The notes beneath the pieces were generated by a model. The model worked only from the letters and a program-made list of their open reading frames with translations, did not search any database and was not told the origin of the DNA. From JAXMCK01 sp046349395 (lineage in GTDB: Bacteria > Pseudomonadota > Alphaproteobacteria > Geminicoccales > Geminicoccaceae): a stretch of DNA of 64,000 bases. Both the position numbers and the translations under genes were made by a program. Location: contig JAXMCK010000004.1 of assembly GCA_046349395.1 (NCBI GenBank), positions 682,001 to 746,000 of the forward strand. Direction: 5' to 3'. The first letter of the stretch is position 1; each line of letters opens with the position of its first letter. This document shows positions 38,844 to 47,383 of this stretch, one piece after another.

Positions 38844-39089
38844 ATGGAGATCAATAAAGACGAAGGGTTGTTCAAGATGATCGCGCAGCTTCTCCAGGCA
38901 CTCGACGAGCCGGCGGCTCCTCTGAGCGCCCTGACGCCGAGGATGGCAGCGGAAATCGTGTCCGGTCTGGCACCTTCGGTGCGCAAGACGCTGCGTGGCT
39001 GGGTGAGCCAGGCGCTTTGCACGCATCAGGCGAAGGGCCATGCTGCCGAAGCCCGATTTTGTCTCGTGATGTTGAACGCTTTGACTTAA
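38844..39089 (+). CDS. Small hypothetical protein
   Basis: 81 residues, ATG start. Helical and fairly hydrophobic, with LFKMIAQLLQALDEPAAPLSALTPRMAAEIVSGL. No family recognised. Composition is a little less GC-rich than its neighbours. It follows ~200 bases without other features. Confidence 0.4.
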   Translation: MEINKDEGLFKMIAQLLQALDEPAAPLSALTPRMAAEIVSGLAPSVRKTLRGWVSQALCTHQAKGHAAEARFCLVMLNALT

Positions 39090-39444
39090 GTTTCGGGATA
39101 TTTGGATAAAATTGTAGCGATTTTTTGGATCGACGCGCCGAGCCGGGGCCACAACGCCGTTCGATACCGTGGCTTCGACGAACAGGATTTCAGGGCGGTG
39201 GCCCGGCAAGGCGAACATTGATCGGATACATGGCCGCTTTGGCCCTCGGCATTTTCAAGACTGCTGCAATATCGGCGGCAGGAATACTAAAGAAAGAGAA
39301 GACCATATTGCGGTAGAGGGTTTGAGGAACTGACGCGACGGGATACGAGGATTTCGGATTCGGACCTGCGGCGGGCCGCCATCCTTGCGAAACTCAGAAC
39401 GCAAGGATGGCGGCCCGTCCTGTTTCAGAGGCCCTTGAGGGCCC
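39090..39444. other. Intergenic region with a hairpin and a possible tiny peptide
   Basis: AT-rich at its left end. An ATG at 39230 opens a 28-residue frame ending at 39316 (hydrophobic, then KKEKTILR), too short to assign. The only strong structure is the perfect hairpin at 39372-39417. Confidence 0.4.
39372..39417. terminator. Perfect 18-bp hairpin downstream of the EamA gene
   Basis: 39372-39389 pairs exactly with 39400-39417 around a 10-nt loop. It lies 27 nt past the EamA stop (minus strand), so it probably ends that transcript, and may act in both directions. Confidence 0.65.
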
Positions 39445-40287
39445 TCATCCCACCAGCTTCAACAACCCGATGCCGCCGGCGACGATGCAGGCGGCGGTGA
39501 CGCGCTCGCGGCCGAAGGGCTCGCCCAGGAGCCTGGTGCCGATGATCGCCGCCAGGATGACGCTCGTCTCGCGCAGGCCGGAGACGTAGGCCATGGGCGT
39601 GCTGCGCATCGCCCAGATGACGAGGCCGTAGGCGACGAAGGAGAGCGTGCCGCCGGCCATGGCGGGCAGCAGGATCGGCGGCAGTTCGAAACTCAGCCGC
39701 TTGCGGCGCAGCCAGAAGATCGAGAGGCCAAAGGGCAGCCCGTCGAGGAAGAAGAACCACACGATGTAGTCGAGCGTGCCGGTCGAGGCGCGGATGCCGA
39801 GGCCGTCGCAGAGCGTGTAGGTCGCGATGCTGGCCCCGCAGAAGGCGGCGAGGAAGAGCGGGTGCGTGCTCTGGTCCGGCGCCCTTCGCCCGAAGGCGAT
39901 GAGCAGGATGCCGCCCGAGATCATGGCAAGGGCCAGGATGCCGGTGCCGCTCGGCGTCTCGCCGGCGACGAGAAAGCCCAGGAGGGCCACCAGCGGCGGG
40001 GCGACGCCGCGGGCCACGGGGTAGATCTGGCTGAGGTCGCCCGTGCGGTAGGCGAGGCACAAGGACGAGCAGTAGAGGATGTGGATGCCGATCGAGGCCG
40101 CGATCCAGGGCCAGGCGGCGGCCACCGGCGGCGGGATGAAGAAGAGGAACGGTGCCGAGATCAGCGAGCCCGTGAGGTTGACGACCGCGAGGCGCAGGAA
40201 CGGGTCGCCGCCATGCTTGACCAGCGCGTTCCAGGTCGCGTGCATGATCGCCGCCCCGAGGACGACGAAGAAGACGAGCGGGGTCAT
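39445..40287 (-). CDS. EamA/DMT-family transporter
   Basis: 280 residues with about ten hydrophobic helices in two EamA repeats: HATWNALVKHGGDP opens the first and YGLVIWAMRSTPMAYVSGLRETSVILAAIIG belongs to the second, ending with the GE (LLGEPFGR) element common to the family. It likely exports an amino acid or metabolite. Its promoter should lie within the 40288-40608 stretch. Confidence 0.88.
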   Translation of the reverse strand: MTPLVFFVVLGAAIMHATWNALVKHGGDPFLRLAVVNLTGSLISAPFLFFIPPPVAAAWPWIAASIGIHILYCSSLCLAYRTGDLSQIYPVARGVAPPLVALLGFLVAGETPSGTGILALAMISGGILLIAFGRRAPDQSTHPLFLAAFCGASIATYTLCDGLGIRASTGTLDYIVWFFFLDGLPFGLSIFWLRRKRLSFELPPILLPAMAGGTLSFVAYGLVIWAMRSTPMAYVSGLRETSVILAAIIGTRLLGEPFGRERVTAACIVAGGIGLLKLVG

Positions 40288-40608
40288 GCGGCTGCGGCGG
40301 TCACGGCGCTATCACGGAAGGCCGGGGACCTTAGACGCATGGCGCGGACCCCGCCAGGGCGGCGGGACGACAGGAGGGGCGCAGCCCGCGCAGAGCCCGA
40401 GCCGACGCGGCCAGGGACGAGATGCCGGCCGGTGTGCGCCTTCCGCTGCGCTAGCTTTGACGCTTGGTCGACGTCCCAGCCTTAACTTTCTGATGCCGGG
40501 GGCCGCCGAGACGCCCGGAGCGGCGCGGATAAGGCATTCGACCTACAGTTTTGGGCCCTCGCAGCATCCTGATATAGCCTTGCCGATAGTACGGAAGGCG
40601 GCAGGACG
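40288..40608. other. Intergenic region before the AT-rich cassette
   Basis: No gene is supported. Composition falls from GC-rich to mixed near 40480. An ATG at 40609 behind GGCAGG encodes only three codons before TGA and may be a leader or chance. No tRNA fragment that could mark an attachment site is seen. Confidence 0.45.
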
Positions 40609-40625
40609 ATGGCTAGTTGACTTCT

Positions 40626-41153
40626 ATGTCAATAGCAAGCAGGGTATCAGCGCATTTGGCTGCTGGCGGCCTCGTTGAGCATGTTCCACTTTTCCCAGGG
40701 ATAGGCCCTTCAAGGCGCGTGCTGCTGGCCGCAGCAGTACAGATCCACCTTCAGGGGCCGTGGAGTTCCCGCAAGGATGAAGAACAATGGTTCCAAGTTC
40801 GCGCTAATCTAGACAGTTGTGTTCAAGGAGGTCTTATCAGCATAGCGAAAAGCCCCTTCAAAGCAGGAACAGCATTACTGGCGCAGCTTGATCCGCCAAG
40901 TGACGAAGTTTGGGAGATTCGTTGCCGAGCTCCAAGACCGGGCATAAGGGTATTTGGACGTTTCGCAGAGCGTGATACCTTTATAGCTTTTAGATGGCAG
41001 TTTCGCAATTTGATGGGAGGGCGTTACGCTCACGAATGGCATTGGATGATTGACGACTGTCAGAAAGACTGGAGCGCCCTATTCCACCCCTGCCCACCTC
41101 ATTCAGGAGGTTCACCGAGTGATTACGTCTCAGCAAACTTCGTTCTTGTCTGA
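40626..41153 (+). CDS. Cassette gene 1: RelE/HigB (Gp49)-like protein, putative toxin
   Basis: 175 residues from the ATG at 40626; a TTG at 40617 is also possible. The centre resembles the RelE/HigB (phage Gp49-like) fold: SDEVWEIRCRAPRPGIRVFGRFAERDTFIAFRWQ, the two-strand pattern usually seen as W.E.R......RV.......I.L....K. The C-terminal ~50 residues are unlike the family. HigB-type proteins cleave mRNA; that activity here is only inferred. It overlaps cassette gene 2 by 35 nt, a toxin-first order typical of HigBA. Base composition is lower in GC than the surroundings. Confidence 0.6.
   Translation: MSIASRVSAHLAAGGLVEHVPLFPGIGPSRRVLLAAAVQIHLQGPWSSRKDEEQWFQVRANLDSCVQGGLISIAKSPFKAGTALLAQLDPPSDEVWEIRCRAPRPGIRVFGRFAERDTFIAFRWQFRNLMGGRYAHEWHWMIDDCQKDWSALFHPCPPHSGGSPSDYVSANFVLV
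41105..41110 (+). promoter_or_regulatory. Ribosome binding site of cassette gene 2
   Basis: A perfect AGGAGG, 8 nt before GTG 41119 and inside gene 1. It decides the start of the XRE regulator against an earlier in-frame ATG at 41050. Confidence 0.7.
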
Positions 41154-41739
41154 ATTGACTGGCGAAGGAAGGCTTTCGGCTGGAGCGTTGGCTTACTTCA
41201 GGGAGCGCCAACGACTCCGGTTGTATGAAGTAGTGATTAGGGAGTTTATGAGAAGCGGCATAACAAAGGCTGCACTAGCGCGTCGTATCGGGCGGAGGCC
41301 GGAACAGGTCACTCGTTGGCTTGGAGCCCCGGGTAACTGGACGTTAGATACAGTTAGTGATCTCCTGTTGGCCATTTCTGCGGCAGAACTCCAAGCAGAA
41401 ATAGTATACCCGCTTGCTTCCCAGACACCTCGTGGCGGCGAAGACTTTTCGGAAACGAGCCGGCGTCATGCCACTCTTTCTCAAGTTCCTTCACCTGCAA
41501 TAGAGGCATCGACGCCCGAGCGCGAGAAGAGCGCCAGCGCGCTCAATGCATTAAAGCGGGCAGGTCAGCACAGCATACAAGAATCGCTGAATTCGTTGGA
41601 TCGCGGGATGCTACAGGGCTCTATTCGCACTGTTTTGGCCGGATCATACCAGGATTTCAATGCCGCCAGTCTTGTTCAGGCAAATCAAAACCAGATTGAA
41701 CCGTCGAATCTAAGCGAAGCTGCAAGGCGCTCTGCATGA
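41119..41739 (+). CDS. Cassette gene 2: XRE-type helix-turn-helix protein, putative antitoxin/regulator
   Basis: 206 residues from GTG 41119. A Cro/C1-type HTH covers about residues 36-84 (YEVVIREFMRSGITKAALARRI, then RRPEQVTRWLGAPGNWTLDTVSDLL). The following ~120 residues are polar and probably flexible (GGEDFSETSRRHATLS...). Position after a HigB-like gene makes it the likely antitoxin and autorepressor (inferred). Its stop overlaps the next ATG as ATGA, so translation of all three genes is probably coupled. Confidence 0.75.
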   Translation: MITSQQTSFLSELTGEGRLSAGALAYFRERQRLRLYEVVIREFMRSGITKAALARRIGRRPEQVTRWLGAPGNWTLDTVSDLLLAISAAELQAEIVYPLASQTPRGGEDFSETSRRHATLSQVPSPAIEASTPEREKSASALNALKRAGQHSIQESLNSLDRGMLQGSIRTVLAGSYQDFNAASLVQANQNQIEPSNLSEAARRSA

Positions 41740-42398
41740 ATCTGGTATCAAGTGTCCGTGCTCGATGCGCCTTTGTCTTGCCAACAGAAGAGATGGAAGC
41801 TCTCTATGGTCAATTTAGCAACAAAGCTTTGCAAAAAATTCTAGAGCAATATAGATTTATGCTACATCCAGGACCCACAGAGGTCGTAGCGAATCAAGGA
41901 CTAACGTTTAAGAGAGGCGTTTTCGCCAATGAGAAATCCGAGTTTACGATAGGCGAATTTACTATTTATAATGATGGCTTTGTAGCGGAGGCGACAATCA
42001 CAGAGATTGCCGAGAGTTTTCTCTTTAACTTCGTCAAATGGAGCACGCAAGAGCTGAACTTTAGCCCTGTTAGCGTTCCGAGAAGGATTTATACCAGTAA
42101 TATTATTGTAGAGTTCGAAACAGGTGCGATAGATCGGATCACAAAGCTGGACGAGATTGCATCTTTGATTTCGAAGACAGTTTCGAGTACATACAAATTG
42201 GAGCTTGAATATGTGCCCACCAGGATCGGCTTCTCCCAAGATGTCGTAAACTTGCCGAGCAAATCAGCCTATAGTGAATTCGTTCTAGAAAGACGCGCTG
42301 GTCTTCCTTTTGAGAACAACAGGTTCTTTTCCAGCGCACCTTTTCCTACTACTATTCATCTGGAGGTACTGCAGGCTATAGAAAAAAGTTTGCTGTGA
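41736..42398 (+). CDS. Cassette gene 3: protein of unknown function
   Basis: 220 residues, no signal peptide or transmembrane segment, mixed alpha/beta with many aromatic residues (TEEMEALYGQFSNKALQKILEQYRFM, FTIYNDGFVAEATITEIAESF, LELEYVPTRIGFS). I do not recognise a family. It is the most AT-rich gene here (41821-41880 is 37% G+C by hand count). Translational coupling to the XRE gene suggests it works with the pair, for example as effector, chaperone or sensor; none of these is shown. Confidence 0.7.
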   Translation: MNLVSSVRARCAFVLPTEEMEALYGQFSNKALQKILEQYRFMLHPGPTEVVANQGLTFKRGVFANEKSEFTIGEFTIYNDGFVAEATITEIAESFLFNFVKWSTQELNFSPVSVPRRIYTSNIIVEFETGAIDRITKLDEIASLISKTVSSTYKLELEYVPTRIGFSQDVVNLPSKSAYSEFVLERRAGLPFENNRFFSSAPFPTTIHLEVLQAIEKSLL

Positions 42399-42986
42399 GT
42401 GGCGATTTTCACCGCTATTTGACCAAAAACTGGAGGGGCTCCCGATTGAGAGCCGTTTGTTGTTGTTGAACAAGGCCGCGCGGAAGCTAGGCTGGCTAAT
42501 TTTGTGCGCACAAAGCAGGCCATGCGCCGCGAAGGTAAGGAGGCGCGGATGCAGGCCGTATACAGCGACGGGCCGCCTCCAGGTGCACCAAGCCGGCAAG
42601 TACAGCTACCTCAGCCGCAGGCGGCCCTGACACCCGGTTGCGCGTACGATGCAGTTGATGGTGGGCTGCTAATCGACCGTCGTGCGCATCACTACCAGCA
42701 CCTCACGCACGAAAGCCGTTGAGATCTGGGTGGTGGCTCAGGGGTGCCCTTTGGGCGCCGGACAAGTATCTCTGGCAGCAGCAATCGTGAGGTCACCTAT
42801 CGCGGTGGCTAGCCCTGCGGTCCGTCACCAACGCTGTCGTAGGGCCCCCCTTCAGGGGTATGGCACCCAGACCTTTTCACCGATCTACGACAAGCGTCAC
42901 TGACCGGTTCTTCGTCTCTGCGGTTGACCACTGGTTGACCAGTTTTGCGGAGATGCCCCTAAGGGCTTGAAAACACGGGAATGGGA
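42399..42986. other. Region between the AT-rich cassette and tRNA-Val
   Basis: About 590 bases with no supported gene. A frame at 42504-42722 (72 codons) has no recognisable content. Composition returns to GC-rich. A 9-bp direct repeat lies near the tRNA 3' end. It could be decayed island DNA, but no integrase remnant can be identified. Confidence 0.45.
42922..42941. repeat. Direct repeat of GGTTGACCA beside tRNA-Val
   Basis: Two exact copies, 42922-42930 and 42933-42941, period 11, 46 bases from the tRNA 3' end. Could be a protein-binding or recombination site; equally could be chance. Confidence 0.35.
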
Positions 42987-43061
<75 letters not shown>

Positions 43062-43096
43062 GGGCGGTCGCTAGGTAGGGACCGGCGGGGTGGGAG

Positions 43097-43771
43097 TCAA
43101 GCGAAGCGGGCGAGTGCGGGCAGCAGCTCGTCGAAATGGTCGAGCACGGCGTCGGCGCCGAGATCGGCGGCCGGGATGGTCGTGTAGCCGTGGCTGAACA
43201 GGATGCAGGGCAGGCCGGCGGCACGAGCGGTGATGAGGTCGTTGCGGCTGTCGCCGACCATGACGGCCTGCTCGGCCGGGACGTCGAGGCGGTCGAGCAC
43301 GGCGGTGAGGTGGCGTGGGTCGGGCTTGCGGATGCCGGAGAGGGCGTCGCCGCCGAGCAGGCAGGGGAAGTAGGGCTCGAGGCCCAGGATCTGCAGCAGC
43401 AGCTCGCTCGGGCGCTGCGGCTTGTTGGTGCAGATGCCGAGGCGGGCGCCGGCGTCCCGGAGTGCGTCGAGGACGGGAAAGACGCCGGGATAGACGGTGC
43501 TGGCCCGGCAGGGCTCGGCGACGTAGCGCTCCAGGAAGCGGGCGTAGAGGTCGTCGAGACGGGCCGTGTCGTAGGGGGCTTCGGCCGCGGTCAGGCCGCG
43601 CTCGATCAGGACGCGGGCCCCGTCGCCGATCATGGTGCGCAGGTCGGCCAGCGGCGGGGCGGCCAGGCCCTCCTCGGCGAACAGCTCGGAGAGCACGAGG
43701 TGCAGGTCCGGTGCAGATTCGATCAGCGTGCCGTCGAGATCGAACACCACCCCTGCCGGGAAATCAGGCAT
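43097..43771 (-). CDS. gph: Phosphoglycolate phosphatase (HAD hydrolase)
   Basis: 224 residues. HAD motif I FDLDGTLIES (nucleophile Asp), motif II CTNKP, motif III K in GIRKPDPR, and motif IV GDSRND are intact, with a helical cap between. It removes phosphate from 2-phosphoglycolate arising from DNA repair or metabolism. It is divergent from glmU across 76 nt. Confidence 0.88.
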   Translation of the reverse strand: MPDFPAGVVFDLDGTLIESAPDLHLVLSELFAEEGLAAPPLADLRTMIGDGARVLIERGLTAAEAPYDTARLDDLYARFLERYVAEPCRASTVYPGVFPVLDALRDAGARLGICTNKPQRPSELLLQILGLEPYFPCLLGGDALSGIRKPDPRHLTAVLDRLDVPAEQAVMVGDSRNDLITARAAGLPCILFSHGYTTIPAADLGADAVLDHFDELLPALARFA

Positions 43772-43847
43772 TTTTTCTCCGTGGTTGAGCCGCCGGGACC
43801 CGTTCCGCTACTATCGGTAGCCATGGAACCTGCCCCGTGAGGACGAG

Positions 43848-45191
43848 ATGAGCGGCCCCCTATGCGTCGTCGTGCTGGCTGCCGGCAAGGGCACGCGGAT
43901 GAAGAACGCGCTGTCGAAGGTGCTGCATCCACTGGCGGGTCGGGCGCTGATCGATCACGTGCTGGCGGCGGCCGGCGAGCTGGGGTCGCAAAAGACGGTC
44001 GTTGTGCTGGCCCCAGGCATGGACGAGGTGAGCAAGGCGCTGTCCGCGGGCAAGAGCCCGCCCGCGGTCGCCGTGCAGGAGCCGCAGCTCGGCACGGGTC
44101 ACGCGCTTATGGCAGCGGGGGCGGAGCTGCCGAGCAAGGGGACGGTGCTCGTCCTCTATGGCGACACGCCGCTGATCGAGGCGGAGACGCTGCGGCGGCT
44201 GGTCGAGGTGCGCGAGGCGCAGGACGCGGCCGTCGCCGTGTTCGGCATGCGGCCACCCGATCCGACAGGCTATGGAAGGCTGCGGTTCGACGGTGACGAC
44301 CTGATCGAGCTGGTCGAGGAGCGTCACGCCGAGCCCGAGCTGAAGCGGGACGGCCTGTGCAATGCCGGCGTGATGGCGATGGACGCCGCACGCCTCGGCG
44401 AGTTGCTGGCCGCTATCCCGCTGCGGCCGGAGAAGAACGAGTACTACCTGACCGACATCGTGGCGCTGTCGGTGGCACGCGGCTGGCATTGCACGGCGAT
44501 CGAGGGGCCCTGGCAGGAGGCCGTGGGCGTCAACTCGCAGGACCAGCTGGCCGAGGCGACGCGGCTGTTCCAGGACCGGCGGCGGGCGAGGCTGCTGGCG
44601 GCGGGCGTGATCATGCCCGCACCGGAGACGGTGTATCTGGCGGCCGACACCGAGATCGCACCGGGGGCGATGATCGAGCCCTATGTCGTGTTCGGGCCCG
44701 GCGTGCGGGTCGGCGAGCGGGCCGTGGTGCATTCCTTCAGCCACATCGAAGGGGCCGTGGTCGGGGCGAAGGCCAGCGTCGGGCCCTTCGCGCGCCTGCG
44801 ACCGGGCAGCGATCTCGGGGTGGGGTCGCGGGTCGGCAACTTCGTCGAGACTAAGAACGCCGTGCTCGGCGAAGGCGCCAAGGCCAATCACCTCACCTAT
44901 CTCGGCGACGCCTCGGTCGGGGCCGGTGCGAACATCGGGGCCGGCACCATCACCTGCAACTATGACGGCTTCGGCAAGCACCGCACGGAGATCGGGGCCG
45001 GCGCCTTCATCGGCTCGAACACGGCCCTGGTCGCACCCGTAACGGTGGGCGATCAGTCCATCGTCGGGGCCGGCAGCACGATCACCCGTGACGTCCCGGC
45101 CGATTCCCTCGCGGTCGCCCGCGGCCAGCAGGTCAACCGGGAGGGTGCCGCACCGGTGCTACGGGCGCGATTCCGCCGCCCCCGCAGCTGA
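43848..45191 (+). CDS. glmU: Bifunctional UDP-N-acetylglucosamine pyrophosphorylase / glucosamine-1-phosphate N-acetyltransferase
   Basis: 447 residues. The N-terminal nucleotidyltransferase has VVLAAGKGTRMKN, YGDTPLI and NAGVMAMD; the C-terminal left-handed beta-helix carries hexapeptide repeats and the acetyltransferase segment AKANHLTYLGDASVGAGANIGAGTITCNYDG. It makes UDP-GlcNAc for peptidoglycan and lipopolysaccharide in the cytoplasm. Length is normal for alphaproteobacteria. No glmS follows. Confidence 0.97.
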   Translation: MSGPLCVVVLAAGKGTRMKNALSKVLHPLAGRALIDHVLAAAGELGSQKTVVVLAPGMDEVSKALSAGKSPPAVAVQEPQLGTGHALMAAGAELPSKGTVLVLYGDTPLIEAETLRRLVEVREAQDAAVAVFGMRPPDPTGYGRLRFDGDDLIELVEERHAEPELKRDGLCNAGVMAMDAARLGELLAAIPLRPEKNEYYLTDIVALSVARGWHCTAIEGPWQEAVGVNSQDQLAEATRLFQDRRRARLLAAGVIMPAPETVYLAADTEIAPGAMIEPYVVFGPGVRVGERAVVHSFSHIEGAVVGAKASVGPFARLRPGSDLGVGSRVGNFVETKNAVLGEGAKANHLTYLGDASVGAGANIGAGTITCNYDGFGKHRTEIGAGAFIGSNTALVAPVTVGDQSIVGAGSTITRDVPADSLAVARGQQVNREGAAPVLRARFRRPRS

Positions 45192-45280
45192 ACCGGGCGT
45201 GGCCGCAGGGGCACGGTTCCACCGTTCCGTTCCTGGCGGAAAGATTGCCGTTCCTGCGTTTTTCTAGGATCAAATGCCGA

Positions 45281-45302
45281 TTTGTGGCCATCTGGCCACA
45301 AA
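45281..45302. promoter_or_regulatory. 22-bp near-perfect palindrome between glmU and the carboxypeptidase gene
   Basis: TTTGTGGCCA, 2-nt spacer, TGGCCACAAA: ten bases pair exactly. It lies 92 nt before the D,D-carboxypeptidase GTG and 89 nt after the glmU stop. With no T-run after it and an AT-rich surrounding, an operator seems as likely as a terminator. Confidence 0.5.
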
Positions 45303-45394
45303 TGTGACGCACTTTACGCTTCTCTCAAGCTCGCTCTGGCTTTAAGTAGTTTCTTAACCAAACGAGCTAACCTGCGGGCGTACGAGGGTTAAGC

Positions 45395-46915
45395 GTGACG
45401 AAAACGTGCGTGAACGAGCTTGGTTGCGGATTTCTGTCCCGGGCGACGGAAAAGTCCAAGGGGCGGTTCCGGTTGCTCGTCGGACTGCTCGCCTCCCTCG
45501 TTCTCCTCGGCAGTCAGGCTGCCTGGGCACGCGAAGAAAGCTCGATCCTGTTCGACTATGACACGGGTCAAGTTCTCGAGGCAAGAAATCCGGACGCCAT
45601 GATGTTTCCGGCCTCGCTGACGAAGATGATGACACTGTACATCACCTTCAGCGCGCTGCAGGCCGGTCGCCTCGACATGGACTCGAAGCTGCGCGTGTCG
45701 CCGCGCGCCGCCGGCATGCCGCCGACCAAGCTCGGCGTGCCGGCCGGCGGGACGATCCGGGTGGACCAAGCGATCCTGGCGCTGATCACCAAGTCGGCCA
45801 ACGACGTCGCCGCCACGCTCGGCGAGTCCCTGGGCGGGAGCGAATCCCGCTTCGCCGACATCATGACCCGCACCGCCCGCGCGCTGGGGATGCGCCGGAC
45901 GACGTTCCGCAACGCCTCGGGCCTGCCCGACCCGGCGCAGCAGACGACGGCCCGGGACATGGGCATCCTGGCGACGCGACTGATCCAGGACTTCCCGCAA
46001 TACTACCGTCTCTTCTCGACCCGGGTCTTCGTCCACAATGGGCGGTCGCACGGCAACCACAACCGCCTGCTCGCGATCTATCGCGGCATGGACGGTCTCA
46101 AGACGGGCTACACGCGGTCGGCCGGCTACAATCTCGCCGCCTCGGCGGTGCGCGACGGCCGGCGACTGGTGGCCGTGGTCCTGGGAGCGCAGTCCCCGCG
46201 GGTGCGCGACGCGCACATGACCTCGATCCTCGACGACGGCTTCGACGAGGTGAACCGCAGGGGCGTGCTGGTGGCCGATGCCGACCGGCGGCCGGCGCGT
46301 CCGGCCGCGTCCGTGGTGGCGGCCCGGACGGTCAACGCCTCGGTGGCGGTGACGGAATCGGTCGACGAGAGCGACGACGACGAAGCCGTCGAGCAGGCCG
46401 CCTCGGTCGCGATCCCGAAGAAGTCGACGGCGAAGGCGAGCGCAGTCGCGAAGGCCCAGCCCACGACGAAGGGCAAGAAGGCCGACCGGCGTGTCGTCGC
46501 CTCGGCCCCAACCCCGCAGAAGCGGGTGGCGGGCAAGACCACGAAGTCGACGAAGGTGGCCAGCACGCGCAACGGCAAGAAGTCGGTACAGGTGGCGGCA
46601 GCACAGCCTGCCCGCAAGGGATCGAGCCGGAAGAACCCTGCGGAGGCGACGCCCTACGGCATCCAGGTCGGCGCCTTCAGCGCCGCCAAGCCGGCCAGAA
46701 GCGCTGCGCTTGCGGCGCTCAAGAAAGCACCCAGCGAACTGCGCGGCACCTTCGTCAACGTCAGCAGCAAGAAGGTGAACGGCAAGACTCTGTACCGGGC
46801 GACCCTGGTGGGACTCGCCAAGGACGATGCCGACTCGGCCTGCCGCAAGCTGAAGCGGTCGCGGCAGGAGTGCATGGTATTGCGGACCGTACCCGTGAGC
46901 CTTGCGGCGAACTGA
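45395..46915 (+). CDS. D-alanyl-D-alanine carboxypeptidase (class C-type LMW PBP) with C-terminal SPOR domain
   Basis: 506 residues. After an export signal (hydrophobic 27-44) comes a DacA/PBP5-type transpeptidase domain with the three active-site motifs SLTK (S74, K77), SAN (134-136) and KTG (236-238). A ~150-residue Lys/Ala/Ser-rich linker leads to a SPOR domain (about 410-500, YGIQVGAFSAAKPARSAALAAL). It trims peptidoglycan stem peptides in the periplasm; SPOR should direct it to denuded septal glycan. GTG start. Confidence 0.92.
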   Translation: MTKTCVNELGCGFLSRATEKSKGRFRLLVGLLASLVLLGSQAAWAREESSILFDYDTGQVLEARNPDAMMFPASLTKMMTLYITFSALQAGRLDMDSKLRVSPRAAGMPPTKLGVPAGGTIRVDQAILALITKSANDVAATLGESLGGSESRFADIMTRTARALGMRRTTFRNASGLPDPAQQTTARDMGILATRLIQDFPQYYRLFSTRVFVHNGRSHGNHNRLLAIYRGMDGLKTGYTRSAGYNLAASAVRDGRRLVAVVLGAQSPRVRDAHMTSILDDGFDEVNRRGVLVADADRRPARPAASVVAARTVNASVAVTESVDESDDDEAVEQAASVAIPKKSTAKASAVAKAQPTTKGKKADRRVVASAPTPQKRVAGKTTKSTKVASTRNGKKSVQVAAAQPARKGSSRKNPAEATPYGIQVGAFSAAKPARSAALAALKKAPSELRGTFVNVSSKKVNGKTLYRATLVGLAKDDADSACRKLKRSRQECMVLRTVPVSLAAN

Positions 46916-46990
46916 GACAGATTCCATGGATTGACGTCGAGCGTCGGGCGGAGCACCCCTGCGCGCCCGGAGGCTTCGTACGGAACGGAC

Positions 46991-47356
46991 ATGGAACAGG
47001 CACTGCAGATCTATTTCCAGGGCATGGACAGCTCTCCGGCGCTCGAGGCGAAGATCCGGGAGCGCGTGGACGCGCTCGAGCGCATCTGCCCCGACCTCAC
47101 CAGCCTTCGGGTGACGGTCGAGAAGGAGAGCCGCTCGCACCAGCAGGGCAATCTGTTCCGTGTCGGCCTGCGGCTGCACGTGCCGGGCCGCGACGTGGTG
47201 GTGAACCGCCAGGGGCCCAAGGACCAGGGCCACGCCGATGTCTATGTCGCCCTGCGCGACACGTTCGATGCCGGCGAGCGTCAGCTGCACGAGCTGGTGC
47301 GGACGCGTCGCGGCGAGGCGAAGCCGCGCGAGGGTGCACCACCCCACTCCGAGTGA
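46991..47356 (+). CDS. HPF/RaiA-family ribosome-associated protein (short form)
   Basis: 121 residues from the ATG at 46991: MEQALQIYFQGMDSSPALEAKIRERVDALER, a strand TSLRVTVEKE, GNLFRVGLRLHVPG and VYVALRDTFDAGERQL match the beta-alpha-beta-beta-beta-alpha fold of hibernation-promoting factors. It lacks the C-terminal dimerisation domain of long HPF. It should bind the 30S decoding site under stress. Confidence 0.82.
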   Translation: MEQALQIYFQGMDSSPALEAKIRERVDALERICPDLTSLRVTVEKESRSHQQGNLFRVGLRLHVPGRDVVVNRQGPKDQGHADVYVALRDTFDAGERQLHELVRTRRGEAKPREGAPPHSE

Positions 47357-47360
47357 GCGA

Positions 47361-47378
47361 AGGGCGCCCGCGCGCCCT
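47361..47378. terminator. Short hairpin between convergent genes
   Basis: A 7-bp perfect stem (AGGGCGC with GCGCCCT, loop of 4) in the 27-nt gap between the HPF gene and the minus-strand hypothetical gene. It probably serves both as a terminator. Confidence 0.45.
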
Positions 47379-47383
47379 CGAGG

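Noticed and set aside
37344..39218. Long antisense frame over DedA and D-carbamoylase
   Set aside because: No domain content; the + strand genes carry intact motifs.
40288..40620. Search for a duplicated tRNA-Val 3' end as the far attachment site of the AT-rich cassette
   Set aside because: No match to the tRNA 3' sequence could be seen by eye on either strand, so an integrated-island boundary is not claimed.
40609..40620. ATG with a good ribosome binding site just before cassette gene 1
   Set aside because: Stops after three codons; listed only as a possible leader, not as a gene.
42504..42722. 72-codon frame between the cassette and tRNA-Val
   Set aside because: No ribosome binding site, no family, composition not coding-like; could be a decayed gene but cannot be supported.
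45192..45280. GTTC repeats after glmU as a possible LexA box
   Set aside because: Spacing between GTTC units is not seven bases, so it does not fit the motif seen at dnaE2 and imuA.
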